From Undibacterium cyanobacteriorum (lineage in GTDB: Bacteria; Pseudomonadota; Gammaproteobacteria; Burkholderiales; Burkholderiaceae_D), in NCBI RefSeq assembly GCF_031326225.1, contig NZ_CP133720.1, forward strand, positions 3,782,001 through 3,846,000: a stretch of DNA of 64,000 bases. Reading direction: 5' to 3'. Below the pieces are notes generated by a model that was given only the letters and a program-made list of their open reading frames with translations, was not told the DNA's origin and searched no databases. How positions within the stretch are numbered: position 1 is the first letter of the stretch; each line of letters begins with the position of its first letter. The translations under genes were made by a program, and so were the position numbers. This document shows, in pieces, positions 17,931 to 26,697 of this stretch.

Positions 17931-19130
17931 ATGCAAGCTCCCGCTCCATCCTCTGCAGCTTCACCGATGACGACCACGTCGTCCCATCCATCACATTATC
18001 GTTTTGTGATTTGCGGTGCCGGCCCGGTGGGACAAGCCTTGGCTTTGGAGTTACATCGTGGCGGCGTGGTGGCAAATGAGATTTTGCTGATCGATGCCAA
18101 GAACGCCGAGCAAGTGAGCAAAGATGCGCGCACCATTGCGCTCTCACATGGAAGTCAGCAATTACTAGAACGCTGGCATGCCTCGCCGCAGAATGCTACC
18201 GCGATTCGCGAAATTCATGTGAGTCGTCGCCGTCATTTCGGCCGCACACTGATCCATGCACAAGATTACAGCTTGCCAGCTTTGGGATATGTGGTTCGTT
18301 ATGGCGACATCATCAACCCATTAGAGCGCAGCTTGACTCAAGCGGACCTCCAAGTACTAAGACCACAACTGGTCGCCGCGATTCACAATGCTGATGACGA
18401 GGCAGACGTAGTGCGCATTGCCCTTGCAGGCCGCGACGACATCACCGCTGATTGTGTGATTCAAGCAGAAGGCGGTATCTTCAGCGACCAAGTGCAGCGG
18501 CAACAACATCGCGACTATCAACAAAGTGCCGTGATTGCTCACGTCAATTGCGCTCACCCGATCGCCCATCGCGCTTTTGAGCGCTTTACCGAAGAAGGCC
18601 CGATCGCTTTGTTGCCGCAAGACGCTGGTTACTCATTGGTGTGGTGCTGCCGCCCTGAGCGCGCCAACAGTTTGCAGCAACTCGACGATGTCGCTTTTCT
18701 ACAAGCCTTACAGACCGCCTTTGGTGATCGCGTGGGACAGTTCACAGCGGCCTCGCCCCGCTTCGTGTTTACCTTGGGTTTGAACGCACAAGCGGATGCG
18801 AGTCGTCGCACCGTGAAAATTGGCAACGCTGCGCAAACCCTGCATCCGGTGGCTGGGCAAGGCTTGAACTTAGGCTTGCGCGACGCTTTTGTCTTGGCTC
18901 AGCATTTGCTGCGCGATCCGGTCGAGATCGGCATTGAAAAATTCATGCAAACCCAAGAGCATGATCGTCAACGCACGATTAAAATCACCGACGGCATGGC
19001 ACGACTATTTGCCGCCAGCGCCGACGGCAGTGCTTTGCAAACGGTGTTGGGACTGGGACTCAGCGCGGTTGATCTGCTATCGCCGTTGAAGCGAGAACTG
19101 GCTGAACAAATGATGTTTGGGCGACGTTGA
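17931..19130 (+). CDS. UbiH/UbiF/COQ6-family FAD-dependent hydroxylase
   Basis: A flavin monooxygenase of the class that hydroxylates the ubiquinone ring. Motifs: the Rossmann GxGxxG in VICGAGPVGQALALEL (about residue 30), DARTIALSHGSQQLLERW, and the FAD/ribityl motif IGNAAQTLHPVAGQGLNLGL (about residue 300), typical of UbiH. The start is uncertain: GTG at 17,916, ATG at 17,931 or ATG at 17,967 are all in frame and none has a good ribosome-binding site. A second paralogue lies at 23.6-24.8 kb, so the two may hydroxylate different ring positions. A TATAAA at 17,907-17,912 may be part of its promoter. Confidence 0.88.
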   Translation: MQAPAPSSAASPMTTTSSHPSHYRFVICGAGPVGQALALELHRGGVVANEILLIDAKNAEQVSKDARTIALSHGSQQLLERWHASPQNATAIREIHVSRRRHFGRTLIHAQDYSLPALGYVVRYGDIINPLERSLTQADLQVLRPQLVAAIHNADDEADVVRIALAGRDDITADCVIQAEGGIFSDQVQRQQHRDYQQSAVIAHVNCAHPIAHRAFERFTEEGPIALLPQDAGYSLVWCCRPERANSLQQLDDVAFLQALQTAFGDRVGQFTAASPRFVFTLGLNAQADASRRTVKIGNAAQTLHPVAGQGLNLGLRDAFVLAQHLLRDPVEIGIEKFMQTQEHDRQRTIKITDGMARLFAASADGSALQTVLGLGLSAVDLLSPLKRELAEQMMFGRR

Positions 19131-19155
19131 GGTTAGCGGCACAATATTGATTCCG

Positions 19156-19367
19156 TGGGTTGGGCTGGAAAGCCCAACACTCACACGCTCCAAAATCCCA
19201 CCCCACACAAAGCATGATTGTTGGGCTGCGCTACGCTTAACCCAACCTACGTGTTCGAGGAAAAGATTGTGTAGGTTGGGCTGGAAAGCCCAACACCACT
19301 TGCCTCAAAACCGCAAACCACATATCGCATGAATGTTGGGCTGCGCTGCGCTTAGCCCAACCTACGT
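19156..19367. repeat. Two family A palindromic repeats in tandem
   Basis: Copies at about 19,156-19,251 and 19,271-19,366, each opening GGTTGGGCTGGAAAGCCCAAC and closing with CCCAACCTACG; the second hairpin loop reads TGCGCTACGC or TGCGCTGCGC instead of TCGCTTTGC. The spacers between their hairpins differ in sequence. They fill the convergent gap between the UbiH-like and M61 genes and could serve as a transcription end for both. Confidence 0.88.
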
Positions 19368-19391
19368 GTTCGGGAAAAGTTCACACAATGT

Positions 19392-21203
19392 CTATTTCGT
19401 CACCTGCGAAGGACGCTTCAAACGCGACACCCGTTTCGCACTTTTTTCATCGCGTATTTGAAAACTCAAACTCGGCACATCATCTGCCTGCAGCTTTACA
19501 TCGCATTCGATCAATTCATCGCGACGAAACGCATGCACACGGATCGCGTCTCCGATGCGATAGGGGCTGAGCGCTGTCGCCAAACCATTGTCGCTATCGG
19601 CAGCCGTCACGCGTAGTCCGTTGATAGCAACCAGTACATCACCGGCCGATAATCCAGCACGATGCGCTGCGCCATTTTCATACACAGTAGCCACTTTACA
19701 ATCACCGCCGCTCTTACTCAAACGGACATTGAAAGCGGCCTTTTTACTGACTTCTGCGCCAGAAAGGTCAACACCAAAACAATCGTACAGATCTGCCAAT
19801 GGCACATCATCAACGCCATCCACATATCGCTTAAGATACGGCTTCACGGCGACGCTGGTCGCCTTCATGACGACCTCGGCGAAAGCTTCTTCGTCGAGCC
19901 CGTGTTGCGATGATGGAGAGGTATAAAAATCTTTACCGTATTGCTTCCATAATGCGCGCATGACGTCGTCGAGTGACTTCTTGCCTTGAGTCTCTTTACG
20001 AATCAACAAATCCAAACCAAGCGCAACTAAAGAGCCTTTGGTGTAATAACTGACAATCGCGTTCGGTGAATTTTCGTCTTGGCGGTAATACTTGGTCCAC
20101 GCATCAAAACTCGATTCGGCAACACTTTGTTTTTTACGGCCACTGCCACGCTGCACCAAGTTAATCGTTTTCGCGACCAGCTTGAAATAAGCCGGCTCAT
20201 CGATCAAACCGGTGCGGCACAAAAAGAGGTCATCGTAATAACTGGTGAAGCCTTCAAACAACCACAACAAACGTGTGTAATTTTCTTGCGTCAAATCGTA
20301 AGGGGCGAAGACCGCTGGTTTGATGCGCTTCACATTCCAAGTATGGAAATATTCATGGCTGCACAAACCCAAGAAGCTGCGATAGCCATCACTCATTTCC
20401 GCTTTATGCTTGACCGGCAAATCGCTGCGATTGCAAATCAAAGCCGTCGACGCGCGATGCTCCAAACCGCCATAGCCATCGCCAACTGCCATCGTCATAA
20501 ACACATAGCGTTGCATCGGTGCTTGTTTGCTACGCGGCTCAAAAAAGGCGATCTGCGCTTCACAGATTTGCTGTAAATCTTTGGCGATGCGAGGCAAATC
20601 AAGATTGGGTACACGTCCCGTGACAACAAAATCATGCGGCACGCCGTGCGCCTTGAAGCTTACCATTTGGAAGTCACCCATCTCGACTGGGTGATCGATC
20701 AACTCATCATAATTCGCGGCGATATAGGTTCCGAAGCCGTAGCGTTTGGCTTTCAGCTCTGGCAATGAAGTGGCGACGCGCCAAGATTTTGCGGCGCTGG
20801 CATCGGGTGCTTGAATATCGACGACATGTGGCAAATGCTCACATCCCTGCGCGCACAAGAACACGCTGGTGCCATTGAAGAAGCCATGTGATTGATCGAG
20901 ATGGGCGGCGCGCACCGATAAATCCCAGGCATAAACTTGATACTCCAGTTGCAGCGGACCATCACACGGAGCGGCACGCCAAGTACTTTTATCAAGTTTT
21001 TTGAGCGCGACTTTTTTACCTTTGCTATGCGTTTTGATCTGCACGATATTGCGCGCAAACTCGCGCACCATGTAACTACCCGGTATCCACACGGGCAAGG
21101 AAAAAATCTGCCCTTCTGCTGCAGGGTTTGTCACCGTAATGCTGACTTCAAACAAATGTGCAGCTAAATCGCTGGCTTTAATCTTATACGACACGTTCGT
21201 CAT
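19392..21203 (-). CDS. M61-family metallopeptidase with PDZ domain
   Basis: A glycyl-aminopeptidase-type zinc peptidase of 603 residues. The zinc site is HEYFH in LCSHEYFHTWNVKRIKP (about residue 285) with GGLEHRAST upstream. The N-terminal beta domain includes VWIPGSYMVREFARNI, a hallmark of the family. A PDZ domain lies at about 500-570 (NGAAHRAGLSAGDVLVAING). No signal peptide is seen, so it is probably cytoplasmic. AGAGGA lies 7 nt before the ATG chosen; a GTG two codons earlier is too close to it. Peptide substrate unknown. Confidence 0.92.
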   Translation of the reverse strand: MTNVSYKIKASDLAAHLFEVSITVTNPAAEGQIFSLPVWIPGSYMVREFARNIVQIKTHSKGKKVALKKLDKSTWRAAPCDGPLQLEYQVYAWDLSVRAAHLDQSHGFFNGTSVFLCAQGCEHLPHVVDIQAPDASAAKSWRVATSLPELKAKRYGFGTYIAANYDELIDHPVEMGDFQMVSFKAHGVPHDFVVTGRVPNLDLPRIAKDLQQICEAQIAFFEPRSKQAPMQRYVFMTMAVGDGYGGLEHRASTALICNRSDLPVKHKAEMSDGYRSFLGLCSHEYFHTWNVKRIKPAVFAPYDLTQENYTRLLWLFEGFTSYYDDLFLCRTGLIDEPAYFKLVAKTINLVQRGSGRKKQSVAESSFDAWTKYYRQDENSPNAIVSYYTKGSLVALGLDLLIRKETQGKKSLDDVMRALWKQYGKDFYTSPSSQHGLDEEAFAEVVMKATSVAVKPYLKRYVDGVDDVPLADLYDCFGVDLSGAEVSKKAAFNVRLSKSGGDCKVATVYENGAAHRAGLSAGDVLVAINGLRVTAADSDNGLATALSPYRIGDAIRVHAFRRDELIECDVKLQADDVPSLSFQIRDEKSAKRVSRLKRPSQVTK

Positions 21204-21233
21204 ACTCACATCCTCTACTATCTAACCTCAATG

Positions 21234-21272
21234 AAAAAAATCCTTGTGCCGCGAAGGTCACAAGGATTTTTC
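21234..21272 (-). terminator. Rho-independent terminator after the DUF3429 gene
   Basis: Perfect 8-bp stem TCCTTGTG/CACAAGGA with a 10-nt loop, flanked on the plus strand by seven A and five T. Read leftwards it ends the DUF3429 transcript before the M61 gene; the T tract on the other side could make it work in both directions. Confidence 0.85.
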
Positions 21273-21319
21273 TTTCACAAAAACGTCATAGCCCAATGCG
21301 TCGATGCGCTCTAACAAGC

Positions 21320-21778
21320 TTAGTGCGAACGCACCGTGAAGATCACAAACATCAAGATCTGCGTGGCAACGACTACGCTGGTCAAACGGAAACGCAATTC
21401 GACAAACCACGATGGAATATCGAAGCGTTGATACATGCGCTTATCGTATTGATAGGAGAAAATGAAGGCTGCCATTTGCACCAAGAAAGCAGCGCCTGAG
21501 ATATACGCCATCGAAAACCACGCGACGATGGTTGGCACCACGCCCCACAGCAAATCCCGTTTTAAATCCTCTACTGAGCGTTCTTTACTGATGAAGGATA
21601 AGCCCCAATGCAAACCACCCACAAAGCCCAAAATAGCGATGCCGTAGACCAATTGCGCGCTGACAAAAAACTCCGCTACTTCCAAGGGCACAATACTGCA
21701 CAACAACATCAACAAGACGAAAGGCGATAAGGCGGCAATCCCCAAACGCGTAGCAAACTGTTTATCTAAAGTATTCAT
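21320..21778 (-). CDS. DUF3429-family inner-membrane protein
   Basis: A 152-residue membrane protein with four or five hydrophobic helices: residues about 12-35, FVSAQLVYGIAILGFVGGLH (about 40-60), LLWGVVPTIVAWFSMAYI, AAFLVQMAAFIFSYQYDKR and a C-terminal helix. The GGLHWG and SYQYDKRMY motifs match DUF3429. Function unknown. The start MNTLDKQF is preferred over a frame ten residues longer. A clear terminator follows it. Confidence 0.85.
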   Translation of the reverse strand: MNTLDKQFATRLGIAALSPFVLLMLLCSIVPLEVAEFFVSAQLVYGIAILGFVGGLHWGLSFISKERSVEDLKRDLLWGVVPTIVAWFSMAYISGAAFLVQMAAFIFSYQYDKRMYQRFDIPSWFVELRFRLTSVVVATQILMFVIFTVRSH

Positions 21779-21976
21779 AATTTCTAAATCAAAGTCGTAC
21801 CGCCACAAGCCACATCACTGTTTTCAACTTGATAGCGAGCAGTCTATTTCAAGGAAGACGCTATTTTAGGCGAAAACAAGGGAAAGAGCCCGCTACTTCT
21901 CGGAATTTAGCGTCATTATCTGAATAAGCATTCAATTTAGGACTGTATCAGAGAAGAGGCCAAAGGCGATCCCTAA

Positions 21977-22657
21977 CTAAGGCGCTGACGCGAGATCCGC
22001 AGCCGTATCGATATCGCGCAAAACGCCGATATCCTCCACCGGCACTTCGCACACAGCGAAGCTCGCCAACAAGGAGCGCGCTCCTTGATCACCTTGTAGC
22101 GCACGCAAAAGGGGGAACATCGCGGCGGCAAACCCCACTGGATGTCCGCGCCGCGTTTGATAAGTCGGCACAACAATCGACGCCGCCTGATTTGCCAAGC
22201 ATGCTAGCATCTGCTCACGCAAACCCTGCAGAGTGGCCACTTGAATCCACGGCATATCGGCTAGAACCACAAACACTGCTGAATGGTGTGCTTCAAGTTG
22301 CGTCACGCCATAGGCCAAACTATGCCCCATGCCTGAGGCTGCATCGGGGCAAATCAACAAGCGCGACGCATACTTGTGCACGAAGGATGCGTCCAACGGC
22401 GTATCTGGGGCAAGTACGATCTGAAAATCTGGAAATACGGAAGCCACGGTCAACACCGTGTGCTCAAACACGGTGCGGCCATCGGATAGATATTGATTGA
22501 GCTTAAACGCCTCCCCAGTCGGGTCGAAACGTCGTCCTCGACCTGCGGCCAATATCAAGGCCTGGATTGATGCGGCGTCAGATTGTCGTGTTTGCTTTGG
22601 CTTTAGCGTTGGCGCTGGTGCTGAGGCTGAGGGTGAAGCTGGATCTATCTTCAACAT
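21977..22657 (-). CDS. MocA/MobA-like nucleotidyltransferase
   Basis: A 226-residue NTP-transferase of the type that activates molybdopterin or a similar cofactor. The nucleotide-binding motif is LILAAGRGRRFDP (about 34-46), but the usual lysine segment is altered (GEAFKLNQYL). VVLADMPW carries the metal-binding aspartate, and RRGHPVGF is the conserved late motif. The first 28 residues are Pro/Ala/Lys-rich and unstructured. No other molybdenum-cofactor genes are seen here, so the substrate is uncertain. It starts 19 nt after the DsbC gene stop and is probably co-transcribed. Confidence 0.82.
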   Translation of the reverse strand: MLKIDPASPSASAPAPTLKPKQTRQSDAASIQALILAAGRGRRFDPTGEAFKLNQYLSDGRTVFEHTVLTVASVFPDFQIVLAPDTPLDASFVHKYASRLLICPDAASGMGHSLAYGVTQLEAHHSAVFVVLADMPWIQVATLQGLREQMLACLANQAASIVVPTYQTRRGHPVGFAAAMFPLLRALQGDQGARSLLASFAVCEVPVEDIGVLRDIDTAADLASAP

Positions 22658-22676
22658 AGCACAGCCTCACTGAACA

Positions 22677-23579
22677 TCAACGAGCAGCTACTGCCGGCGC
22701 TGGTGCTGGGCTCTTCATACTCGCCCATTTATCTTCCAAAGCTTTAACATCGACCATGCCTGGCAAGCGACTACCATCGGTAAAGATCACAGTGGGAGTT
22801 CCTGTGACACGGAATTTCTGGCCCAGCGCAAGAACTTTATCATGCGGAGTCTGGCAACCAGCTGCCGCTGCTGGTGGGAGCTTGCCTTCTAGCATCCACT
22901 CATCCCATGCTTTACTGCGATTCGCCGAACACCAAATGTCGCGCGACTTCTGCACCGAATCATCTGCCAAAATATTGTACATAAAGGTGTAGATCGTGAC
23001 GTTGTCTACGCTTTGCAAAGTCCTACGGAATTTTTTGCAGTAACCGCAATTCGGATCTTCGAAGATTGCAATCACACGCTTACCATCCCCTTTAACGTAC
23101 TTCACCGCCAAGTCCAACGGCAATTCATTAAAGTTCACCTTAGTGATTTGATCGATCCTTTGCTTGGTGAAATTGGTTGCCGCTTTATTGTCGAGCACGC
23201 TACCCACAAATAAGAAACTCGCCTTCGCATCGGTATAAATTAATTCTGGACCAATCCGCACTTCATACAAACCGCCGTAAGGCGTTTTGGTGACCGACTC
23301 AATCTTCGTGCCGGGGCCTAAGCTGCGTACCAAAGTCTCGCGGATATGTTCTTTGCGCCGCGCTTCCAACTTCGCCAATCGCGCTGCCTTGGCCGCTTTG
23401 TTTGCGCTCGGTGATTTGGCTGGCTCTGCCGCAACCTTCTTTACAGCTGTATCTACAGTAGCTTTAGGTGTCGCTTGTGGAGCTGCCACTTCCGCAGTTT
23501 GCGCGAAGCTTGGCGCACCGACGCACCAAAGCGCTGCGGTGCTCAGAGCAAAAATCGAACGTAAAACAGTTTTCTTCAT
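22677..23579 (-). CDS. dsbC: DsbC-family periplasmic thiol:disulfide isomerase
   Basis: Rearranges wrong disulfides in periplasmic proteins as a dimer kept reduced by DsbD. 300 residues: signal peptide (MKKTVLRSIFALSTAAL... SFAQ), an Ala/Lys/Pro-rich stretch to about 75 that is longer than in E. coli DsbC, the dimerisation domain at about 78-150, and a thioredoxin-fold domain with active site C178-G-Y-C181 (FEDPNCGYCKKF) and the cis-proline loop TGTPTVIF. A start nine codons upstream is possible but would extend the signal. Between a UbiH-like gene (40 nt) and a nucleotidyltransferase gene (19 nt). Confidence 0.9.
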   Translation of the reverse strand: MKKTVLRSIFALSTAALWCVGAPSFAQTAEVAAPQATPKATVDTAVKKVAAEPAKSPSANKAAKAARLAKLEARRKEHIRETLVRSLGPGTKIESVTKTPYGGLYEVRIGPELIYTDAKASFLFVGSVLDNKAATNFTKQRIDQITKVNFNELPLDLAVKYVKGDGKRVIAIFEDPNCGYCKKFRRTLQSVDNVTIYTFMYNILADDSVQKSRDIWCSANRSKAWDEWMLEGKLPPAAAAGCQTPHDKVLALGQKFRVTGTPTVIFTDGSRLPGMVDVKALEDKWASMKSPAPAPAVAAR

Positions 23580-23619
23580 AGTGTAATCTCTGTGACGATT
23601 CTTCAAGATGGTGCGTTTC

Positions 23620-24816
23620 TCAGCTACCCATCGCGTGTGAAATCAACTTGCGTTTTAGGACAGGCAAGCGATTAAGTAAGTTCAAACCTGCACTACGCAA
23701 CAGACGAACGGCAGGAATTGGACTACCAAAGAGATGATATAAACCATCGGTCGTCAGTTGCATCAAAGCGACCTCTTCAGCCCGCTCCCGGCGGTAGCGA
23801 CTCAACACGCGTTCATCGCCACAATCGCGATGCGTTTCGCGTTCTTTGATACAACGCAGCAAATCACGCACATCGCCAAAACCTAAGTTCATTCCATGGC
23901 CCGCCATCGGATGCACCGCATGGGCAGCATCGCCAATCAAGGCCACGCGTTGCGCCACCAAACTATGTGGGCGAATCAAACGCAAAGGGAAAGCCTTGAT
24001 AGCTTCTGGTAAAACAGGAGTCAAACGCCCTAAGACTTCAGTACTGTAGGGCGCCAGACGATCGATCAAGGACTGCATATTCTCTTGCATGATCTGCTGC
24101 GCTAAATCATCCGGTGCAGACCACACCAAAGACACGCGATTCCCCGGCAGCGGCAGCAACGCAATAATGCCCTGTTCCTGCACAAACCATTGATGGGCCA
24201 CACCATGATGCGGTTTCTCGCATTCAAAATTACACACTACGCCTTGCTGATGATAAGAGCGATAATCCAAACCGATATCAGCTTGACCGCGCACCCACGA
24301 TTGAGCACCGTCAGCACCAATCACCAGTTCCGCTTGCAAGACACGACCGTCGCTCAGTTGTACAGTGGCTTTATCACTATCGCACCGCAAAGCAATCGCC
24401 TGCCCCACCACCGATGTAATGTGACTCGCAAAACGCAATGCGGTATCGAGCGCATTGGCCAGATTCTGATCTTCAATAATCCAAGCCAACTCATTCGTAT
24501 GAGCACCATAGGCATCAAAGCCCAAATCGCCATTGGCGAGTTCAGCCGCATCAAAAACACGCATTGCACTGACCGGAGCGATCCGTGCAGCATCGAGCGC
24601 ACCCCAGACCTTGAGGCCGTCCAGCAACTGATGAGCGACATGGTTTAAGGCAAAGACACGCACATCCCACTCGCTCATTGGCGAAGACGGACGCGGCGGC
24701 GCGCTGCCGAGCAAGACGACCGAAATTCCCATTTGCGACAAGCCCAAAGCCGCCGCCTTCCCTACCGCACCGTCGCCAACAATACAAACTTGCGAACGAA
24801 TGACAGAATCATTCAT
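23620..24816 (-). CDS. UbiH/UbiF/COQ6-family FAD-dependent hydroxylase (second copy)
   Basis: A flavin monooxygenase of about 398 residues, in the class that builds the ubiquinone ring. It shows the dinucleotide motif VCIVGDGAVGKAAALGL, the DG motif VIGADGAQSWVRGQA and the FAD motif LIGDAAHAVHPMAGHGMNLG. The WDVRVFALNHVAHQLLDGL segment matches the family. It resembles UbiF-type members, but which position it hydroxylates cannot be read from sequence. An upstream in-frame start adds four residues (MSVA). Co-directional with dsbC, 40 nt apart. Confidence 0.87.
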   Translation of the reverse strand: MNDSVIRSQVCIVGDGAVGKAAALGLSQMGISVVLLGSAPPRPSSPMSEWDVRVFALNHVAHQLLDGLKVWGALDAARIAPVSAMRVFDAAELANGDLGFDAYGAHTNELAWIIEDQNLANALDTALRFASHITSVVGQAIALRCDSDKATVQLSDGRVLQAELVIGADGAQSWVRGQADIGLDYRSYHQQGVVCNFECEKPHHGVAHQWFVQEQGIIALLPLPGNRVSLVWSAPDDLAQQIMQENMQSLIDRLAPYSTEVLGRLTPVLPEAIKAFPLRLIRPHSLVAQRVALIGDAAHAVHPMAGHGMNLGFGDVRDLLRCIKERETHRDCGDERVLSRYRRERAEEVALMQLTTDGLYHLFGSPIPAVRLLRSAGLNLLNRLPVLKRKLISHAMGS

Positions 24817-25109
24817 AGCCACACTCATTAATAGTCTTGTCTAAAGTCTTGTCTAAAAAGATGCTAAATGCTCAAGGCGCCCAATAAAGCCAAGCGACGA
24901 CACCCATTCGCGAATGAGCAAGATCGAATGACGACTAAGCAGCTCCCGACCAGCGAAGGCCAATGTGCAACCGCAATCGACTATCTTGCGCACCAAGCCT
25001 TCTATTATACGTGAGCCCCGCCAAGGCCAAGAACGACCCCAGAAAAAGCGCCTTAAGCCTTGAGGGATCACAAAATTCAAAGGAATTTTCGCGACACAAC
25101 AAAAAAGGT

Positions 25110-25138
25110 TTGCCTTTTTCAAGATCATCCGCTATACT
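25110..25138 (+). promoter_or_regulatory. Promoter of the tRNA-Phe gene
   Basis: TTGCCT (25,110-25,115), a 17-nt spacer and TATACT (25,133-25,138), ending 10 nt before the mature tRNA 5' end, so transcription would start a few bases before it. A good sigma-70-type match for a stable RNA gene. Confidence 0.8.
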
Positions 25139-25148
25139 TTTGCGTCTT

Positions 25149-25224
25149 GGCCTGGTAGCTCAGTCGGTAGAGCAGAGGATTGAAAATCCTTGTGTCGGTG
25201 GTTCGATTCCGCCCCGGGCCACCA
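25149..25224 (+). tRNA. tRNA-Phe(GAA)
   Basis: A 76-nt cloverleaf. Acceptor arms GGCCTGG and CCGGGCC pair (one T-G wobble), TAGCTCAGTCGGTAGAGCA forms the D arm, anticodon GAA is at 25,182-25,184 in loop TTGAAAA, and GGTTCGATTCC forms the T loop. The CCA end is encoded (25,222-25,224). It closely resembles E. coli tRNA-Phe. No second copy of its 3' end is seen in the window, so there is no sign that an element has integrated here. Confidence 0.98.
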
Positions 25225-25233
25225 AGAATAATG

Positions 25234-25265
25234 CGGCTCACAGCGATGTGGGCCGTTTTGTTTTG
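25234..25265 (+). terminator. Rho-independent terminator of tRNA-Phe
   Basis: Nine-pair stem CGGCTCACA/TGTGGGCCG (one T-G) closed by the stable tetraloop GCGA and followed by TTTTGTTTTG, ten bases after the tRNA end. Confidence 0.88.
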
Positions 25266-25340
25266 GGCTTTCGGTTTTTCTTTTCAAGAAAGATAAGTCC
25301 CCCGCATTCTTAGTTTCGCCCAATTCAACTCGCATAAAAG

Positions 25341-25366
25341 CAAAAAGCCCACAAAATGTGGGCTCT
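25341..25366 (-). terminator. Leftward terminator ending the hairpin-array transcript
   Basis: Read on the minus strand: an 8-bp perfect stem AGCCCACA/TGTGGGCT with a 3-nt loop, then TTTTTG. No leftward protein gene ends here, so it most likely terminates transcripts from the noncoding array at 25.39-25.80 kb or from the cold-shock gene. Confidence 0.8.
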
Positions 25367-25392
25367 TCATAAGTGGTGAATCATCTGTAGCA

Positions 25393-25798
25393 ACCCATGC
25401 TATCTGCATGGTGTCACCACCTTTACCAAGCGCACGCTATCTGCGTACTGCCCTTTTAGAATCATTACGCTTAGTATGTGTTTGATCAGATCACATACCA
25501 AGACCTTCTTACAAATTATTTGCGGCATCAAGCAGTTATTTGAAAGCGAAAATCTTGTCCACCTCACTGCTTACACAACCTAGGACTAGGCATGCGCCGT
25601 CCTACTGAAACATACGATTTAAGACGTACGTCCCAACACCTAAATCATTTTCCTTAAACCCATGCTATCTGCGTGGTGTCCTTGGCCGATTAGAAGTGGG
25701 TCATGTGTTCGATCACTCATACAAGTTTTCGAACAGATACACTCTTGCGACGTCATAAAGATTATTTTGCGGTGTCAACCCATGCTATCTGCATGGTG
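25393..25798 (-). ncRNA. Tandem array of hairpin units, candidate small RNAs
   Basis: Four copies of a small hairpin are seen on the plus strand: CCATGC-TATCT-GCATGG at 25,395-25,411 and 25,780-25,796, CCATGC-TATCT-GCGTGG at 25,660-25,676, and a divergent GCACGC-TATCT-GCGTAC at 25,432-25,448. The loop never changes, and the C/T change in the third copy keeps pairing by G-U. The sequence between hairpins also repeats in diverged form (ATTATTTTGCGGTGTCAA against ATTATTTGCGGCATCAA; a central stem GTTCGA/TCGAAC or TATGTG/CACATA), giving units of about 120 nt. There is no open frame. A leftward terminator lies below and a cold-shock gene above, so transcription on the minus strand is likely. Tandem small RNAs of this kind are known in betaproteobacteria; membership is unverified. 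Confidence 0.55.
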
Positions 25799-25893
25799 CC
25801 AATACCGCGCTGCCGTCTTTACAGCATCTTTGTGGCTGAAATTTTGCGTGATACTCTCGGAAGAAAGTCATCGCACAAACTTTTCAAAAGCAA

Positions 25894-26106
25894 TTAGTTC
25901 AAGATTTGAATATTGCTCGCCTTGTCGCCTTTTGGGCTAGATACGCGATCGAAAGACACGCGCTGATTCTCAGCCAAGCTTTTGAAACCAGTTGATTGAA
26001 TGTCTTGAAAGTGAGCGAATAGATCCGCTCCTCCAGCATCCGGTGTGATAAAGCCAAAACCCTTAGCGTCGTTGAACCATTTAACGATTCCTGTTTGATT
26101 ACTCAT
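25894..26106 (-). CDS. cspA: Cold-shock protein, CspA family
   Basis: A 70-residue single cold-shock domain that binds single-stranded RNA and DNA and melts mRNA structure. RNP1 is KGFGFITP (residues 15-22) and RNP2 is DLFAHFQDI (about 28-36). The C-terminal half (LAENQRVSFDRVSSPKG) is typical. The 5' region is long and AT-rich and contains a terminator-like hairpin (26,189-26,208), consistent with leader control. Downstream on the same strand lies a noncoding hairpin array. Confidence 0.95.
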   Translation of the reverse strand: MSNQTGIVKWFNDAKGFGFITPDAGGADLFAHFQDIQSTGFKSLAENQRVSFDRVSSPKGDKASNIQILN

Positions 26107-26188
26107 TCTTTTCTTTCAATTTAAATTTGGCGAACTTTCTACAGGTCTCATACCACCAACACGATAACGCACCTTGGACAATGAGATG

Positions 26189-26208
26189 AAAAAAGCCTGC
26201 CTGCGGGC
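26189..26208 (-). promoter_or_regulatory. Terminator-like hairpin in the cspA leader
   Basis: On the minus strand GCCCG-CAGG-CAGGC is followed at once by TTTTTT, about 85 nt before the cspA start. It may be an attenuator inside the leader or the end of an upstream transcript. A possible -10 (TATATT, about 26,333-26,338) further up would put this hairpin inside the leader. The rest of 26,107-26,697 holds no gene I can support. Confidence 0.5.
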
Positions 26209-26697
26209 AAAATTGCCGAGGACACTTACTAGCAAGAGATGAAACCGAAGGAAAAAAAACAGAACGACTAGAGGGACACAGCCATGCGGAATTGGGACCA
26301 ACAATATTACGACCTGATACAAGCGTTGAGCGGAATATACAGTACTACTTCGAAAACACCTAGGATTATTATTATTTATTTTTTTAATGTTGAAATGAAA
26401 ACACCTGATGTGTGTCGCTATTAGCCATGCTTATTTACAAGACATTCGATAGCCTATGAAGAACCCGACATGCCCTCATTCGCATCGACATCGGAATCGT
26501 ATATCGCCTCTTGCAAAGCATGTGAGATCAAGTCTATGTGTGTCGCGCCGCCGTCATATCGATGTATCGGCTCAAGATAAATTTGCTACGTTTTTTCCAG
26601 CGCATTCACTATTCTCTACTGCCCTGAATATCGATAGAATAGATAAGGCAATTCATTCGTTTTCTACTTCACCAGTGGTACGACTAAAGGGACATAT

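Noticed and set aside
25149..25224. tRNA-Phe as an integration site for a genomic island
   Set aside because: No second copy of the tRNA 3' end and no integrase gene are visible in the window.
25393..25798. CRISPR array for the repeated hairpin between tRNA-Phe and cspA
   Set aside because: Spacing is irregular (about 37, 228 and 120 nt), the spacers are themselves repeated, and no cas genes are present.
26116..26322. Minus-strand open frame of 68 codons upstream of cspA
   Set aside because: Hydrophobic composition from an AT-rich leader, no start signal, and it spans the terminator-like hairpin.
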